From contig NZ_SBKP01000011.1 in the NCBI RefSeq assembly GCF_004122115.1, positions 45,600 through 109,599 on the forward strand: a DNA stretch of 64,000 bases. Direction: 5' to 3'. The notes under the pieces are model-generated. The model made no database searches. It saw only the letters and a list, made by a program, of their open reading frames with translations, and had not been told where the DNA came from. Positions 20,943-29,006 of this stretch are shown here, piece after piece. The DNA comes from Sphingobium fluviale (GTDB taxonomy: Bacteria; Pseudomonadota; Alphaproteobacteria; Sphingomonadales; Sphingomonadaceae). The position numbers and the translations under genes are program-made. Within the stretch, counting starts at the first letter, position 1, and each line of letters starts with the position of its first letter.

Positions 20943-21689
20943 TCAATAACTGCCTGGATACAGTCCGCCGTCCATCAGGATGTTCTGTCCGTTGATATAG
21001 CCGGCATAGTGGCTACACAAGAAAGCGCACATCGCGCCCATTTCCTCTGGGTCGCCCACACGCCCCGCCACCGGGTTCTTGGTGAGATGCATCGTGATTT
21101 CCTTGCTGTTGCGCAGACGTCCGGTGTCGAACGGGCCAGGCAGAAGGTTGTTGATCGTCACACCCTTCGAGGAATATTGCGGCACCAGGCCGAAGACAAA
21201 GTTGGTGAGGCCAGCGCGGGTGGCATTGGACATGCCAATCACCGGAATGGGTACGCGCACCGCCGAGGACGTAATGTTGACGATGCGACCGAAGCCGCGC
21301 TCGGCCATGCCGTCTATCGTGAGGCGGATCAATTCGATGGCGGAGAGCATGTTCTGGTCCACCGCCGCGATCCAGTCATCGCGTGTCCAGTTGTGGAAAT
21401 CGCCCGGCGGAGGGCCGCCGGCATTGTTGAGCAATATGTCGATTTGCGGAAAAGCCGCGGCCAGTGCCTCACGGACGGACTGATCGACCACTGAGCCTAC
21501 GACAGTCTTGATCGTTACATCCGGTGCCAGCGCGCGAATTTCAGCGGCAGTTTCGTCCAGCGTATCAGCGGTACGGCCATTGATGACGATATTCGCACCC
21601 TCGCGCGCCAACATTGTGGCACAGGCACGGCCAATCCCGCTGCTTGCCGCGCAGACTATCGCGTTTTTCCCCTTCAGTCCCAGATCCAT
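20943..21689 (-). CDS. atypical short-chain dehydrogenase/reductase
   Basis: The 248-residue protein has the SDR nucleotide-binding loop (AASSGIGRACA, residues 14-24) and the LLNNAGG motif. The catalytic region reads ITSSAVRVPIPVIGMSNATRAG: the active-site Ser region is kept, but the usual YxxxK is replaced (Met or Gly for Tyr, Thr for Lys). A divergent SDR subgroup with an SNATRAG-type sequence is known among 3-oxoacyl-ACP reductase-like proteins. It is the last gene of the hydratase-aldehyde dehydrogenase-aldolase operon, 10 bp after the aldolase. Its reaction is unknown. Confidence 0.88.
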   Translation of the reverse strand: MDLGLKGKNAIVCAASSGIGRACATMLAREGANIVINGRTADTLDETAAEIRALAPDVTIKTVVGSVVDQSVREALAAAFPQIDILLNNAGGPPPGDFHNWTRDDWIAAVDQNMLSAIELIRLTIDGMAERGFGRIVNITSSAVRVPIPVIGMSNATRAGLTNFVFGLVPQYSSKGVTINNLLPGPFDTGRLRNSKEITMHLTKNPVAGRVGDPEEMGAMCAFLCSHYAGYINGQNILMDGGLYPGSY

Positions 21690-21699
21690 ATAGGTTTCC

Positions 21700-22731
21700 T
21701 TATGCTTGTTCTTTGATCATATCGAGTGCGACATCGACGATCATGTCTTCCTGCCCGCCGACCATGCGGCGGCGGCCGAGTTCGACCAGTATCGCGCGGG
21801 TATCGACGCCATAGTCGGCGCTGGCCTTCTCCGCATGGCGCAGGAAGGAGGAATAGACGCCAGCATAGCCGAGAGAAAGCGTTTCCTTGTCCACACGCAC
21901 CGGGCGGTCCTGCAAGGGGCGGACAAGATCTTCCGCCGCGTCCATCAGCTTGAACAGATCGCACCCATGGTTCCACCCTTTGCGCGCGGCGGCGGCGATG
22001 AACACTTCCAACGGCGCATTGCCCGCGCCCGCGCCCATGCCAGCTAGGCTGGCGTCCACCCGGATAGCGCCCGCCTGCACCGCGACCATCGAGTTGGCAA
22101 CACCAAGCGAGAGATTGTGGTGCGCGTGCACGCCGCGCTGAGTTTCGGGTTTGAGCACCCGGTCATAGGCCTCCAGCCGGGCGCGATAGGCATCCATATC
22201 CATCGCGCCGCCGCTGTCGGTCACATAGACACAGGTGGCGCCATAATCTTCCATCAGCTTGGCCTGGCTCGCGAGCTGCTCCGGCTCGATCATGTGGCTC
22301 ATCATCAGGAAGCCGATGGTATCCATGCCGAGAGTGCGGGCCGCCTCGATATGCTGCTTCGATACATCCGCCTCGGTGCAGTGCGTGGCGATGCGCACCG
22401 AGCGCGCGCCCAGTGCATAAGCTTGTTTCAAATCATGCACCGTGCCGATACCAGGCAGTAACAACGTGGTGACGACAGCATTCTCCACCGCATCGGCCAC
22501 CGCCTCGATCCATTCCCAGTCGGTATGCGCGCCAAAGCCGTAGTTGAAGCTGCTGCCCTGCAAGCCATCGCCATGCGCGATCTCGATCGCGTCCACGCCC
22601 GCATCATCGAGCGCTTTGGCGATCTTGCGGCAATGCTCGATGCCATATTGGTGGCGGATGGCGTGCATGCCGTCGCGCAGCGTCACATCCTGAATATAGA
22701 GCTTGGTCTGTGTGGGGTCGAACACCATCAC
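21700..22731 (-). CDS. 4-hydroxy-2-oxovalerate aldolase
   Basis: The 343-residue class II aldolase of the MhpE/DmpG/BphI family cleaves 4-hydroxy-2-oxovalerate to pyruvate and acetaldehyde. [17 protein letters not shown] holds R19, D20 and H23 at the positions of the catalytic Arg, metal-binding Asp and catalytic His. [14 protein letters not shown] holds the two metal-binding His. The C-terminal communication domain, which docks on the acetaldehyde dehydrogenase, is complete. The ATG overlaps the dehydrogenase stop (ATGA), fitting production of the channelling complex. Confidence 0.96.
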   Translation of the reverse strand: MMVFDPTQTKLYIQDVTLRDGMHAIRHQYGIEHCRKIAKALDDAGVDAIEIAHGDGLQGSSFNYGFGAHTDWEWIEAVADAVENAVVTTLLLPGIGTVHDLKQAYALGARSVRIATHCTEADVSKQHIEAARTLGMDTIGFLMMSHMIEPEQLASQAKLMEDYGATCVYVTDSGGAMDMDAYRARLEAYDRVLKPETQRGVHAHHNLSLGVANSMVAVQAGAIRVDASLAGMGAGAGNAPLEVFIAAAARKGWNHGCDLFKLMDAAEDLVRPLQDRPVRVDKETLSLGYAGVYSSFLRHAEKASADYGVDTRAILVELGRRRMVGGQEDMIVDVALDMIKEQA

Positions 22732-23666
22732 GCAGCCTCCTTTTCCATGCGGCGCGCCGCGATTTTTTCGGCCGTTTTGAGACCGGCAGAGGTCATGATA
22801 TCGAGATTGCCGGCATAAGCGGGCAGATAATGCGCGGCGCCCTCCACCTCAAGGAACACGCTGGTCTTGATGCCTTCGAACGCGCCGATGCCGGGCAGCC
22901 TTACCGGATTGTTGGAGCCGAAACGCTCGAACTGCACCTTCTGCTTGAGGCGATAGCCGGGCACATAAGCGTTGACCTTGGCAATCATGGCCTCAATTGC
23001 AGCTTCAATCTGCGCTTCATCCGCGCCGGATGACAGCGTGAACACCGTATCGCGCATGATCATCGGCGGTTCGGCGGGGTTGAGGATGATGATCGCTTTG
23101 CCCTTGGCCGCTCCGCCTACCTTCTCGATCCCCGCGCTTGTCGTCTCTGTGAACTCGTCGATATTGGCGCGCGTGCCCGGACCAGCCGACTTGGATGAGA
23201 TCGACGCGACGATCTCGGCATAATGCACAGTCGCGACCGAAGACACCGCCGCGACGATCGGGATGGTCGCTTGCCCGCCACACGTCACCATGTTGACATT
23301 GGGTGCATCAAGATGGTCGTCGCCATTCACTACCGGAATGACATAAGGGCCGATGGCGGCAGGTGTCAGGTCGATCATCACCTTGCCCGCGCCGGTCACG
23401 ACATCGCTATGGGCCTTGTGCGCTCCGGCAGAAGTCGCGTCAAACACCACGCCGATCTCCGGCCATACATCGAGCTTCTGCAAGCCTTCGATTCCTTCAT
23501 GCGTGGTAGCAACGCCCAAGCGCTGCGCGCGCGCGAGGCCATCCGACGACGGGTCGATGCCTACCATCGCGCCCATTTCCAGCACTTCGGAAGTCCGCAT
23601 GATCTTGATCATCAGGTCCGTGCCGATATTGCCCGATCCGATAATCGCGGCCTTAATCTTTGCCAT
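22728..23666 (-). CDS. acetaldehyde dehydrogenase (acylating)
   Basis: The 312-residue protein of the MhpF/DmpF/BphJ family turns acetaldehyde, NAD and CoA into acetyl-CoA. It starts [18 protein letters not shown] (NAD-binding loop), has the catalytic Cys129 in [10 protein letters not shown], and the conserved [16 protein letters not shown]. The longer open frame to 23834 is shadow; the ATG at 23666 follows the hydratase stop by two bases. With the aldolase it should form a heterotetramer that channels acetaldehyde. Confidence 0.96.
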   Translation of the reverse strand: MAKIKAAIIGSGNIGTDLMIKIMRTSEVLEMGAMVGIDPSSDGLARAQRLGVATTHEGIEGLQKLDVWPEIGVVFDATSAGAHKAHSDVVTGAGKVMIDLTPAAIGPYVIPVVNGDDHLDAPNVNMVTCGGQATIPIVAAVSSVATVHYAEIVASISSKSAGPGTRANIDEFTETTSAGIEKVGGAAKGKAIIILNPAEPPMIMRDTVFTLSSGADEAQIEAAIEAMIAKVNAYVPGYRLKQKVQFERFGSNNPVRLPGIGAFEGIKTSVFLEVEGAAHYLPAYAGNLDIMTSAGLKTAEKIAARRMEKEAA

Positions 23667-23668
23667 GT

Positions 23669-24463
23669 TCAGGCCCCCTTGCCATAAGTGAACGATACGC
23701 TGCCAAGCCCGCCGATGCTCGACTTGACCCGGTCTCCCGGTGAGAGCGTCACCATAGGTCCGAGCGCGCCTGTGAGCATAATATCGCCGGCGCGCAGCGG
23801 CGAGCCATTGGCGATCATAACCTGCGCCAGCCACGCAGCCGCATTCAGCGGATGACCAAGGCAGGCCGCTCCCGCGCCGACAGAGACAATCTGGCCATTA
23901 ATTTCCAAAGCCATGCCGCACGTAAACAGATCTAGCCCGTCCAGCGGCTTCTTTTCGCGGCCCAGCACGAAAAAGGCCGAAGAACCATTGTCGGCCACGG
24001 TATCGGCAAATGTGATCTTCCAGTCCGCAATGCGGCTATCGACAATTTCGATCGCTGCCACGGCATACTCTGTGGCCGCTGCAATATCGTCTGCGGTCAC
24101 ATGCGTTTTGGCAATGTCCTTTCCCAATACGAGCGCAACTTCCGCCTCCGCCTTGGGTTGAATGACCTTGCCATCAGGCAGCACGCCGCCATCCAAAATC
24201 TGCATATCGTCGAAAAGCACACCATAATCTGGCTGGTCCACCCCCAACTGCGCCTGCACCGCCTTTGCGGTCAGCCCAATCTTGCGGCCAACGATCCGGC
24301 GGCCATGCTCTACCCAGTGGCGAGTATTTATGTCTTGAACGGCATAGGCCCCCGCACCGTCTGTCGGTTCCAAACCGTCACGCAAGGGCGGGATCGCTCC
24401 AGTGGTGTAGGCCTCACGCAGACGACGAGCGAGATCGTCGTGAGAAGTGACTGTTATGGTCAT
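23669..24463 (-). CDS. 2-oxopent-4-enoate (2-keto-4-pentenoate) hydratase
   Basis: The 264-residue protein adds water to 2-hydroxypenta-2,4-dienoate, giving 4-hydroxy-2-oxovalerate. It belongs to the MhpD/DmpE/FAH-like family: [17 protein letters not shown], the acidic metal motif [20 protein letters not shown] and GNSS-like [11 protein letters not shown]. The ATG at 24463 has AAAGG six or seven bases upstream on the minus strand; an in-frame ATG two codons earlier is too close to that site. It is the first gene of the operon and diverges from iclR across an 85-bp gap with two inverted repeats. Confidence 0.95.
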   Translation of the reverse strand: MTITVTSHDDLARRLREAYTTGAIPPLRDGLEPTDGAGAYAVQDINTRHWVEHGRRIVGRKIGLTAKAVQAQLGVDQPDYGVLFDDMQILDGGVLPDGKVIQPKAEAEVALVLGKDIAKTHVTADDIAAATEYAVAAIEIVDSRIADWKITFADTVADNGSSAFFVLGREKKPLDGLDLFTCGMALEINGQIVSVGAGAACLGHPLNAAAWLAQVMIANGSPLRAGDIMLTGALGPMVTLSPGDRVKSSIGGLGSVSFTYGKGA

Positions 24464-24501
24464 CGGCATCCTTTCTAGATGCATAGCTATCGCATCTTAC
24501 A

Positions 24502-24519
24502 TGCAAGACAAAGCTTGCA
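24502..24519. promoter_or_regulatory. inverted repeat TGCAAG-N6-CTTGCA in the iclR/hydratase gap
   Basis: The arms are perfect (24502-24507 and 24514-24519) and lie 39 bp upstream of the hydratase start. The site is placed well for control of the meta-pathway operon. It could be a second site of the divergent IclR protein or of one of the GntR regulators. Confidence 0.4.
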
Positions 24520-24526
24520 ATAGCAG

Positions 24527-24551
24527 CATATGCTCATATAGTGAGCATATG
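24527..24551. promoter_or_regulatory. perfect 10-bp-arm palindrome overlapping the iclR start codon
   Basis: Arms CATATGCTCA and TGAGCATATG enclose TATAG. The right arm ends with the ATG of iclR itself. A perfect dyad here is a strong candidate operator for autorepression and for control of the divergent hydratase operon. No binding data. Confidence 0.55.
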
Positions 24552-25364
24552 GCTCAAGGAACACAGTCGCTGGATCGCGCGCTGGCACTGTTTATCGCTC
24601 TTGCCAGCGACGATGGCGCCACCCCCGCATCGGAGGTAGCCGGAACACTCGGCCTGGCACCCTCCAGCGCCCGCCGCATGATTGCCGCGCTGGAGCGACA
24701 GGGTCTGCTGGCTCGTATTGCACATGGTCGCTATGCGGGCGGCAGCCAGCTCACCAATCTGTCTGCCCGCATCACCCGTTACCGCAGCCTGATCGAGACT
24801 GCACGACCAGTGCTTCGCAAGTTGGCCGCAGCTGAAGGCCGGACCGCGCATCTCGGCGTTTACGCATCCAATGATATGGTGACCTATCTGGTCAAGGAGG
24901 GCGGAAAATCGCTTTTCACGCGCGAAGGGGCAGAGCTGGAAGCCTATTGCACGGGCATTGGCAAGGCTCTGCTCGCTATGATGCCTTCGGAGCAACTGGA
25001 TGCCTATCTGGCGGGTAATTTCATTCAGTTAACACCATATACCCTGATTGACCCCCTGCGTCTAAAGGAGGAAATAATACGTACACGCCAGCGCGGTCAT
25101 GCGATCGATGATCGCGAGATGGACGAGGGCGTCGCCTGCGTGGCTGTGCCATTGTCTCTGCCTGATGCGACGCTCGCGGCAATATCGCTTTCTGGTACGC
25201 CGGAACATTTTGGTCTCAAAGACATTGAAAACCAAGCCCGCCGCCTCAAGATCGCCGCTCGCCAAATCTCTGAGCGGCTAGAGCATTTTCAGAATGACCG
25301 TAACACGGTCATTCGGTTCGAAAATGCTCTCGTCATAGAGTCTGTCCGTTTTCCGAACCGGTGA
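24549..25364 (+). CDS. IclR-family transcriptional regulator
   Basis: The 271-residue protein starts MAQGTQSLDRALALFIAL, the typical IclR opening. A winged helix-turn-helix follows in residues 10-70 (ASEVAGTLGLAPSSARRMIAALERQGLLA). An effector-binding IclR domain then covers the rest (YLVKEGGKSLFTREGAELEAYCTGIGKALLA, REMDEGVACVAVPL). Such proteins sense aromatic or acid intermediates of the operon they control. The divergent meta-pathway operon is the obvious target. The last ~25 residues (after ISERLEHF) are encoded inside a palindromic repeat and are not part of the family fold. Confidence 0.92.
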   Translation: MAQGTQSLDRALALFIALASDDGATPASEVAGTLGLAPSSARRMIAALERQGLLARIAHGRYAGGSQLTNLSARITRYRSLIETARPVLRKLAAAEGRTAHLGVYASNDMVTYLVKEGGKSLFTREGAELEAYCTGIGKALLAMMPSEQLDAYLAGNFIQLTPYTLIDPLRLKEEIIRTRQRGHAIDDREMDEGVACVAVPLSLPDATLAAISLSGTPEHFGLKDIENQARRLKIAARQISERLEHFQNDRNTVIRFENALVIESVRFPNR

Positions 25365-25398
25365 GCGTTCCACGCTCATCTTGAAAACGGTCTAGAGC
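25278..25398. repeat. mosaic of two nested palindromes (RIME-like) at the 3' ends of iclR and the convergent gene
   Basis: First unit: AGAGCATTTTC (25280-25290) pairs with GAAAATGCTCT (25320-25330), enclosing GAATGACCGT / ACGGTCATTC (25292-25301 and 25305-25314). Second unit: CCGTTTTC (25346-25353) pairs with GAAAACGG (25383-25390), enclosing TGAGCGT / ACGCTCA (25362-25368 and 25372-25378). CTAGAGC is found at both borders. Tandem large palindromes of this style are known as intergenic mosaic elements in Rhizobiales; calling this one related is inference. It may also act as a two-way terminator. Confidence 0.65.
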
Positions 25399-25907
25399 GG
25401 CTGGTCGCCCACCCTTACTGAATATTGGCCGCGGGCGTTGAGCCAGGACATACGGACGAGCGCAACGATCGTTTCGGCCTCTCCTTTGTCGCGCGGGGCA
25501 TAGATCATCACTGTGTCAGGCGAAACTGTTGGCTGCCCAGCAAGCGGGTGTGGCTCTGCCCAGCCAGCGTCTAATACTGCCCGCCTCAGCGGCTCAGGCA
25601 AGATTGCATGAAGGCTGCCGTCATCCTCGATATGGACATGCGCGAATTCCCGGCCCAGCAAAAAGGCGCGCTCCGGCCCACATCCGCAGCAATCGCCCAG
25701 AAACAGGCCGATGGTGCCAGGGGGAGCCCGCAGGCTCGATCCGAAAACCACGTGATCGAGGCTGGACAACTGATCCAGCATCCAGCGGCTCAGTTCGCGG
25801 CCAAGCGCGGGCGCTGGAAGCTGGCTTATCTGGGTGTGGGGCAGGCGGAGATCCGTGATCGGGCGCTCGCCTGCGCGTTGAGGCACCGTAAATATTGTAT
25901 TTGTCAC
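25392..25907 (-). CDS. luciferase-domain family protein of unknown function
   Basis: The 171-residue protein carries the HVHIEDDGSLHAILPEPLRRAVLDAGWAEPHPLAG-type core (about residues 95-130) and ends VMIYAPRDKGEAETIVALVRMSW. This is typical of the domain labelled Luciferase in Pfam, whose members have no established reaction. A GTG start at 25907 is chosen because GGAGG lies eight bases upstream; an ATG at 25922 would overlap that site. It is 73 bp downstream of the GntR gene on the same strand and may be co-transcribed. Any role in the aromatic pathway is unknown. Confidence 0.75.
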   Translation of the reverse strand: MTNTIFTVPQRAGERPITDLRLPHTQISQLPAPALGRELSRWMLDQLSSLDHVVFGSSLRAPPGTIGLFLGDCCGCGPERAFLLGREFAHVHIEDDGSLHAILPEPLRRAVLDAGWAEPHPLAGQPTVSPDTVMIYAPRDKGEAETIVALVRMSWLNARGQYSVRVGDQPL

Positions 25908-25980
25908 AGTTTGATCCTCCATGGGCGATGCAGCGCAGCCGCAAAGTGTAGACACCAAAAACCGCTTTGTCCTCAGCATC

Positions 25981-26850
25981 TCAAGATGGCGTCACAACAC
26001 ATTCGAGACGAGAGCCGGGGAGTGCGCGTACCTTGATAGTCATAGTATCATAGCCCTCCATTGCGCCGTTAGGGCTAGCGGCGCTCAGCTCGCCAGCGAC
26101 AGCAGCTCTGGCTCCGACTACATAGGTATCGAGCATGTCAGGCCGGTAATGGTCCGCCAGAAAAATTACTGCCTTTCGGGAAATTTCAGCAATCTTATCG
26201 ACAATGATTTGCGCCATCGCGACTGCATCTTGTCTCAAGGCTGCTTCACGCAGTTCGGGAAAGCGGTTCGCAAGCGGGTAAGGCGGAGAACTTCCAGAGA
26301 GCGTATAAAGCTGTCTTACGACCGCCAGTCGATCGAGAATGTCGTTGATCAGCTGCTTCACATGAGCTCCCGAATGACGACACAGAACCGTCAAAAGTCG
26401 CCTGAATGCGATACGCCGCCGCTCATCTATCCCCATAGCGCGGCCATCATTGTCGCCCGTGCCTGCCCCCAATGTTTCTATGCGATCAATCGCGCGCTCA
26501 ATAGTTGCGACATCGGCTGCAGTGAACCGCCCCTCACCCATCCGAATGGCCATCGCGGCATTGAGTGCCAGCATTGCGCATAGCTGCTCAAGATCGGACG
26601 CTGAAAAACTGACGATCCGCACCCTCTGATTGGCCTCTGCTTCAATCAACCCTTCACGCTGAAGCATGCGCAACGCTTCTCGCACAGGACCGCGGCTCGT
26701 ATCGAACTCCTGAGCCAGCTGAACCTGTGATAGAGCCTCTCCGGCGCCCAACTTTCCGGCAAAAATCATTTTACGAATGCGCCGGTAGACAGCCATGGAA
26801 CTATCGCGAGAGCCGACGGATGCAGATGTGTTTAATGTGTCCATGTGCAT
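25981..26850 (-). CDS. GntR-family (FCD-type) transcriptional regulator
   Basis: The 289-residue protein has an N-terminal winged helix (YRRIRKMIFAGKLGAGEALS, then QVQLAQEFDTSRGPVREALRMLQREGLIEAEANQRVRI at about residues 22-82). An all-helical FCD-like effector domain follows. It diverges from the ABM/monooxygenase operon across an 89-bp gap that contains a long imperfect dyad (26887-26917), so it probably controls that operon and itself. Start is either of two close ATGs. Confidence 0.9.
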   Translation of the reverse strand: MHMDTLNTSASVGSRDSSMAVYRRIRKMIFAGKLGAGEALSQVQLAQEFDTSRGPVREALRMLQREGLIEAEANQRVRIVSFSASDLEQLCAMLALNAAMAIRMGEGRFTAADVATIERAIDRIETLGAGTGDNDGRAMGIDERRRIAFRRLLTVLCRHSGAHVKQLINDILDRLAVVRQLYTLSGSSPPYPLANRFPELREAALRQDAVAMAQIIVDKIAEISRKAVIFLADHYRPDMLDTYVVGARAAVAGELSAASPNGAMEGYDTMTIKVRALPGSRLECVVTPS

Positions 26851-26886
26851 ATCCTAACGGCCACTGTGCGGAGTTCAAGGCTCAAT

Positions 26887-26917
26887 GTGTTGACATATTA
26901 TAAATATCTGTTCACAC
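26887..26917. promoter_or_regulatory. imperfect dyad in the GntR / ABM-monooxygenase divergent promoter
   Basis: Outer arms GTGTTGACA (26887-26895) and TGTTCACAC (26909-26917) are near-inverted, with an AT-rich inner part including ATATT / AATAT. TTGACA inside the left arm also looks like a -35 for the plus-strand operon. A candidate GntR operator. Confidence 0.4.
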
Positions 26918-26939
26918 TTTTGAGCAAGGAGAGTCGAAA

Positions 26940-27260
26940 ATGGATGACCAGTTCGCCGTATGGGCCACGATGAAAGCAAAGCCGGGTAAGGAAGAGGCCG
27001 CCCGCGCATTCCTCACTGAAGCCAGCCAGCGTCTGGCCAACGAACCTGGAACGACCAGCTTTCGCGCGATGGATCTCGGCGAGGGTGCATTTGCGATATT
27101 CAACAGCTTTCGCGATGCCGCATCGCTCACCGCGCATGTTGAGGGGCCGACAGCGCGCTGGGTGATCGAGCAACAGGACGTTCTGTTCGTTGAGCCTTAT
27201 GCGATCACGAAGGCGCATATATTTGCCCAGATGCACAAACGCCAGCTTCAAAGAAAATAG
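26940..27260 (+). CDS. antibiotic biosynthesis monooxygenase (ABM) domain protein
   Basis: The 106-residue protein is a single ABM ferredoxin-like domain: AVWATMKAKPGKEEAARAFL at the start, FAIFNSFRDAASLTAHVEGP in the middle, and VEPYAITKAHIFAQ at the end. Such small proteins act as cofactor-free oxygenases, isomerases or haem-degrading enzymes on quinols and similar compounds. It is 17 bp before the FAD monooxygenase, in one operon, so it may act on the hydroxylated product. GGAGAG lies at 26929-26934, six bases before the start. Confidence 0.85.
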   Translation: MDDQFAVWATMKAKPGKEEAARAFLTEASQRLANEPGTTSFRAMDLGEGAFAIFNSFRDAASLTAHVEGPTARWVIEQQDVLFVEPYAITKAHIFAQMHKRQLQRK

Positions 27261-27277
27261 TCGGAAGGGAGACGGAG

Positions 27278-28912
27278 ATGGTACAGCCCGGTCAATGTCA
27301 GGTTCTTGTCGTCGGCGCCGGCCCCACAGGCCTGATGGCGGCGGTACTGCTCAAGCGCGCGGGCGTCGATGTCCGTATTGTCGAGCACCGTATGGAAGCG
27401 ACACGCGAATCCCGCGCTTTCGCAGTGCAGGCCCGTTCGATGGAGCTTATGCAGACTCTTGGCCTATCTGATGAAATGCTGGCGCGGGGCGTCATCTGCA
27501 ACTCGGTAGAACTGCATGTCAAAGGACAGCATCATGGCGGCATAGACGCCGACATGGCCGGCGCGGCGGATACACCCTTCCCTTTTATCTTCATGATCCC
27601 CCAGTCAGAAACTGAGGATATTCTGATCGCTGAACTGGAGCGGCTTGGATCTGCTGTAGAACGCGGCGTTGAGGTGAAAGATGTCCGTCAAGACGCATCA
27701 GGCGTCACTGCAAGCATGGTCCAGCCTGACGGCACGGAGACCGAAATCAAGAGCGCATATGTGATCGGCGCCGATGGCTCACGGAGTGTGGTGCGCAGCG
27801 CATCCGGCATTGGCTGGGAGGGAGAACTGCTGCCCCAGCGCTTCCTGTTGGCTGACTGCAAGGTCGACTGGCCGCTCGATCACAACCGGTTTCGCGTGTT
27901 CCTGAATGGCAAGCGGATCGGCCTTTTTCTGCCGCTTTACGGCAAGCGGATGTCGCGTATCATGGCGACAGACCTCAGCGGCAGCTTCGGCGCGGAGGAC
28001 GCCAGCAAGCCTGCGCCACTGGATCTGGCCGAAATGGCCAAGGGCTTTACGGAGGCGACAGGCCTACCTGTTACACTGAGCGATCCGGTATGGGTAACCC
28101 GCTATCGCGCCCATCATCGCAATGTAGATCGATACAGCGAGGGCCGCGTGTTCGTGGCGGGTGACGCCGCGCATATCCACTCACCTGCCGGTGGTCAGGG
28201 CATGAACACTGGCTTTCAGGATGTTGAAAATCTGGCGTGGAAGCTCGCGCAGGTGCTGCAAGGTGCCGACGCAGCGCTGCTCGACACCTACAACAGCGAG
28301 CGCTTGCCGGTGGGGCATATGGTCGTCAAATCGACCGGGCGTTTGTTCGCCGCAGCCGCCGGGCAGAAAGGCGTCAAGGCGTGGCTGCGCGATACGGTGG
28401 CACCATTCCTCATCCGCAAGATCTCGCGCACACCTGCTATTCAGCGCAAGGCGTTCTTTCGTATTTCCCAGCGTAACATCGTCTATAGCCAGAGCCGGTA
28501 TGTGGCGGAGGGTACGGGGCTTTCTGTCGGTCCTGTCGCCGGCGCGCGGGCTCCCAATGCCCGGATTTCAGACACCTCTGACATATTCTCGTTGCTGAAG
28601 GGCTATCATTTCACAATTCTTGCCTTTTCGCGCGAACCGCTGGCGCAGGACGAAATGACGATGCTGAAGGGGCAACTGGATGCAATTGCCGATGCCTTGC
28701 CGCGAGCGCAAGCGCACCTGATTGCACGCGCGGCAATAGGCAGGGATGCCTCCGCGGTTTTCACGAGTGATCCCGATGCCTTCGACCGCTATGGTGTCCC
28801 GTGTGGCAGCGGTAAAGCGCTCTATGTCATTAGGCCCGACGGCTATGTGGCCTGGCGCAGCGCGGGTATTGAACTTTCGGGATGCGCAGAGTTTCTCAAG
28901 CGCTTTGCCTGA
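27278..28912 (+). CDS. FAD-dependent aromatic-ring hydroxylase
   Basis: The 544-residue class A flavoprotein monooxygenase shows the GAGPTGLMAAVLLKRAGVDV dinucleotide fold (about residues 10-29), the GADGSRSVVRSASGI motif, and the ribityl-binding GDAAHIHSPAGGQGMNTGFQD motif. A C-terminal thioredoxin-like domain ends ALYVIRPDGYVAWR. The style is closer to the PcpB/TfdB phenol-hydroxylase group than to E. coli MhpA, judged by the QSETEDILIAEL and NTGFQD segments. It should convert a phenol to a catechol for the ring-cleavage enzymes nearby. Substrate unknown. Confidence 0.92.
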   Translation: MVQPGQCQVLVVGAGPTGLMAAVLLKRAGVDVRIVEHRMEATRESRAFAVQARSMELMQTLGLSDEMLARGVICNSVELHVKGQHHGGIDADMAGAADTPFPFIFMIPQSETEDILIAELERLGSAVERGVEVKDVRQDASGVTASMVQPDGTETEIKSAYVIGADGSRSVVRSASGIGWEGELLPQRFLLADCKVDWPLDHNRFRVFLNGKRIGLFLPLYGKRMSRIMATDLSGSFGAEDASKPAPLDLAEMAKGFTEATGLPVTLSDPVWVTRYRAHHRNVDRYSEGRVFVAGDAAHIHSPAGGQGMNTGFQDVENLAWKLAQVLQGADAALLDTYNSERLPVGHMVVKSTGRLFAAAAGQKGVKAWLRDTVAPFLIRKISRTPAIQRKAFFRISQRNIVYSQSRYVAEGTGLSVGPVAGARAPNARISDTSDIFSLLKGYHFTILAFSREPLAQDEMTMLKGQLDAIADALPRAQAHLIARAAIGRDASAVFTSDPDAFDRYGVPCGSGKALYVIRPDGYVAWRSAGIELSGCAEFLKRFA

Positions 28913-28954
28913 GCAGTGGTTATGATTGACCGCCCCTTCCTCAAATAAAAGTAA

Positions 28955-28981
28955 AGGGCGCTGACACTAAGCCAGCGCCCT
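28955..28981 (-). terminator. intrinsic terminator of the TonB receptor gene
   Basis: A 9-bp perfect stem (AGGGCGCTG 28955-28963 with CAGCGCCCT 28973-28981) and 9-base loop are followed on the minus strand by TTTACTTTTATTT. It lies just past the receptor stop at 29007. On the plus strand it follows the monooxygenase stop, but without a good T tract. Confidence 0.75.
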
Positions 28982-29006
28982 CAATATTTTCCAGCAAGCT
29001 ATTGCT

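Noticed and set aside
20726..20995. An 89-residue plus-strand frame near the IS-like sequence
   Set aside because: No transposase motif, and its end runs antisense into the SDR gene.
27278..28912. Assigning the gene symbol mhpA to the FAD hydroxylase
   Set aside because: The fold and size match, but the internal motifs look closer to PcpB/TfdB-type phenol hydroxylases, so the symbol would overstate the evidence.
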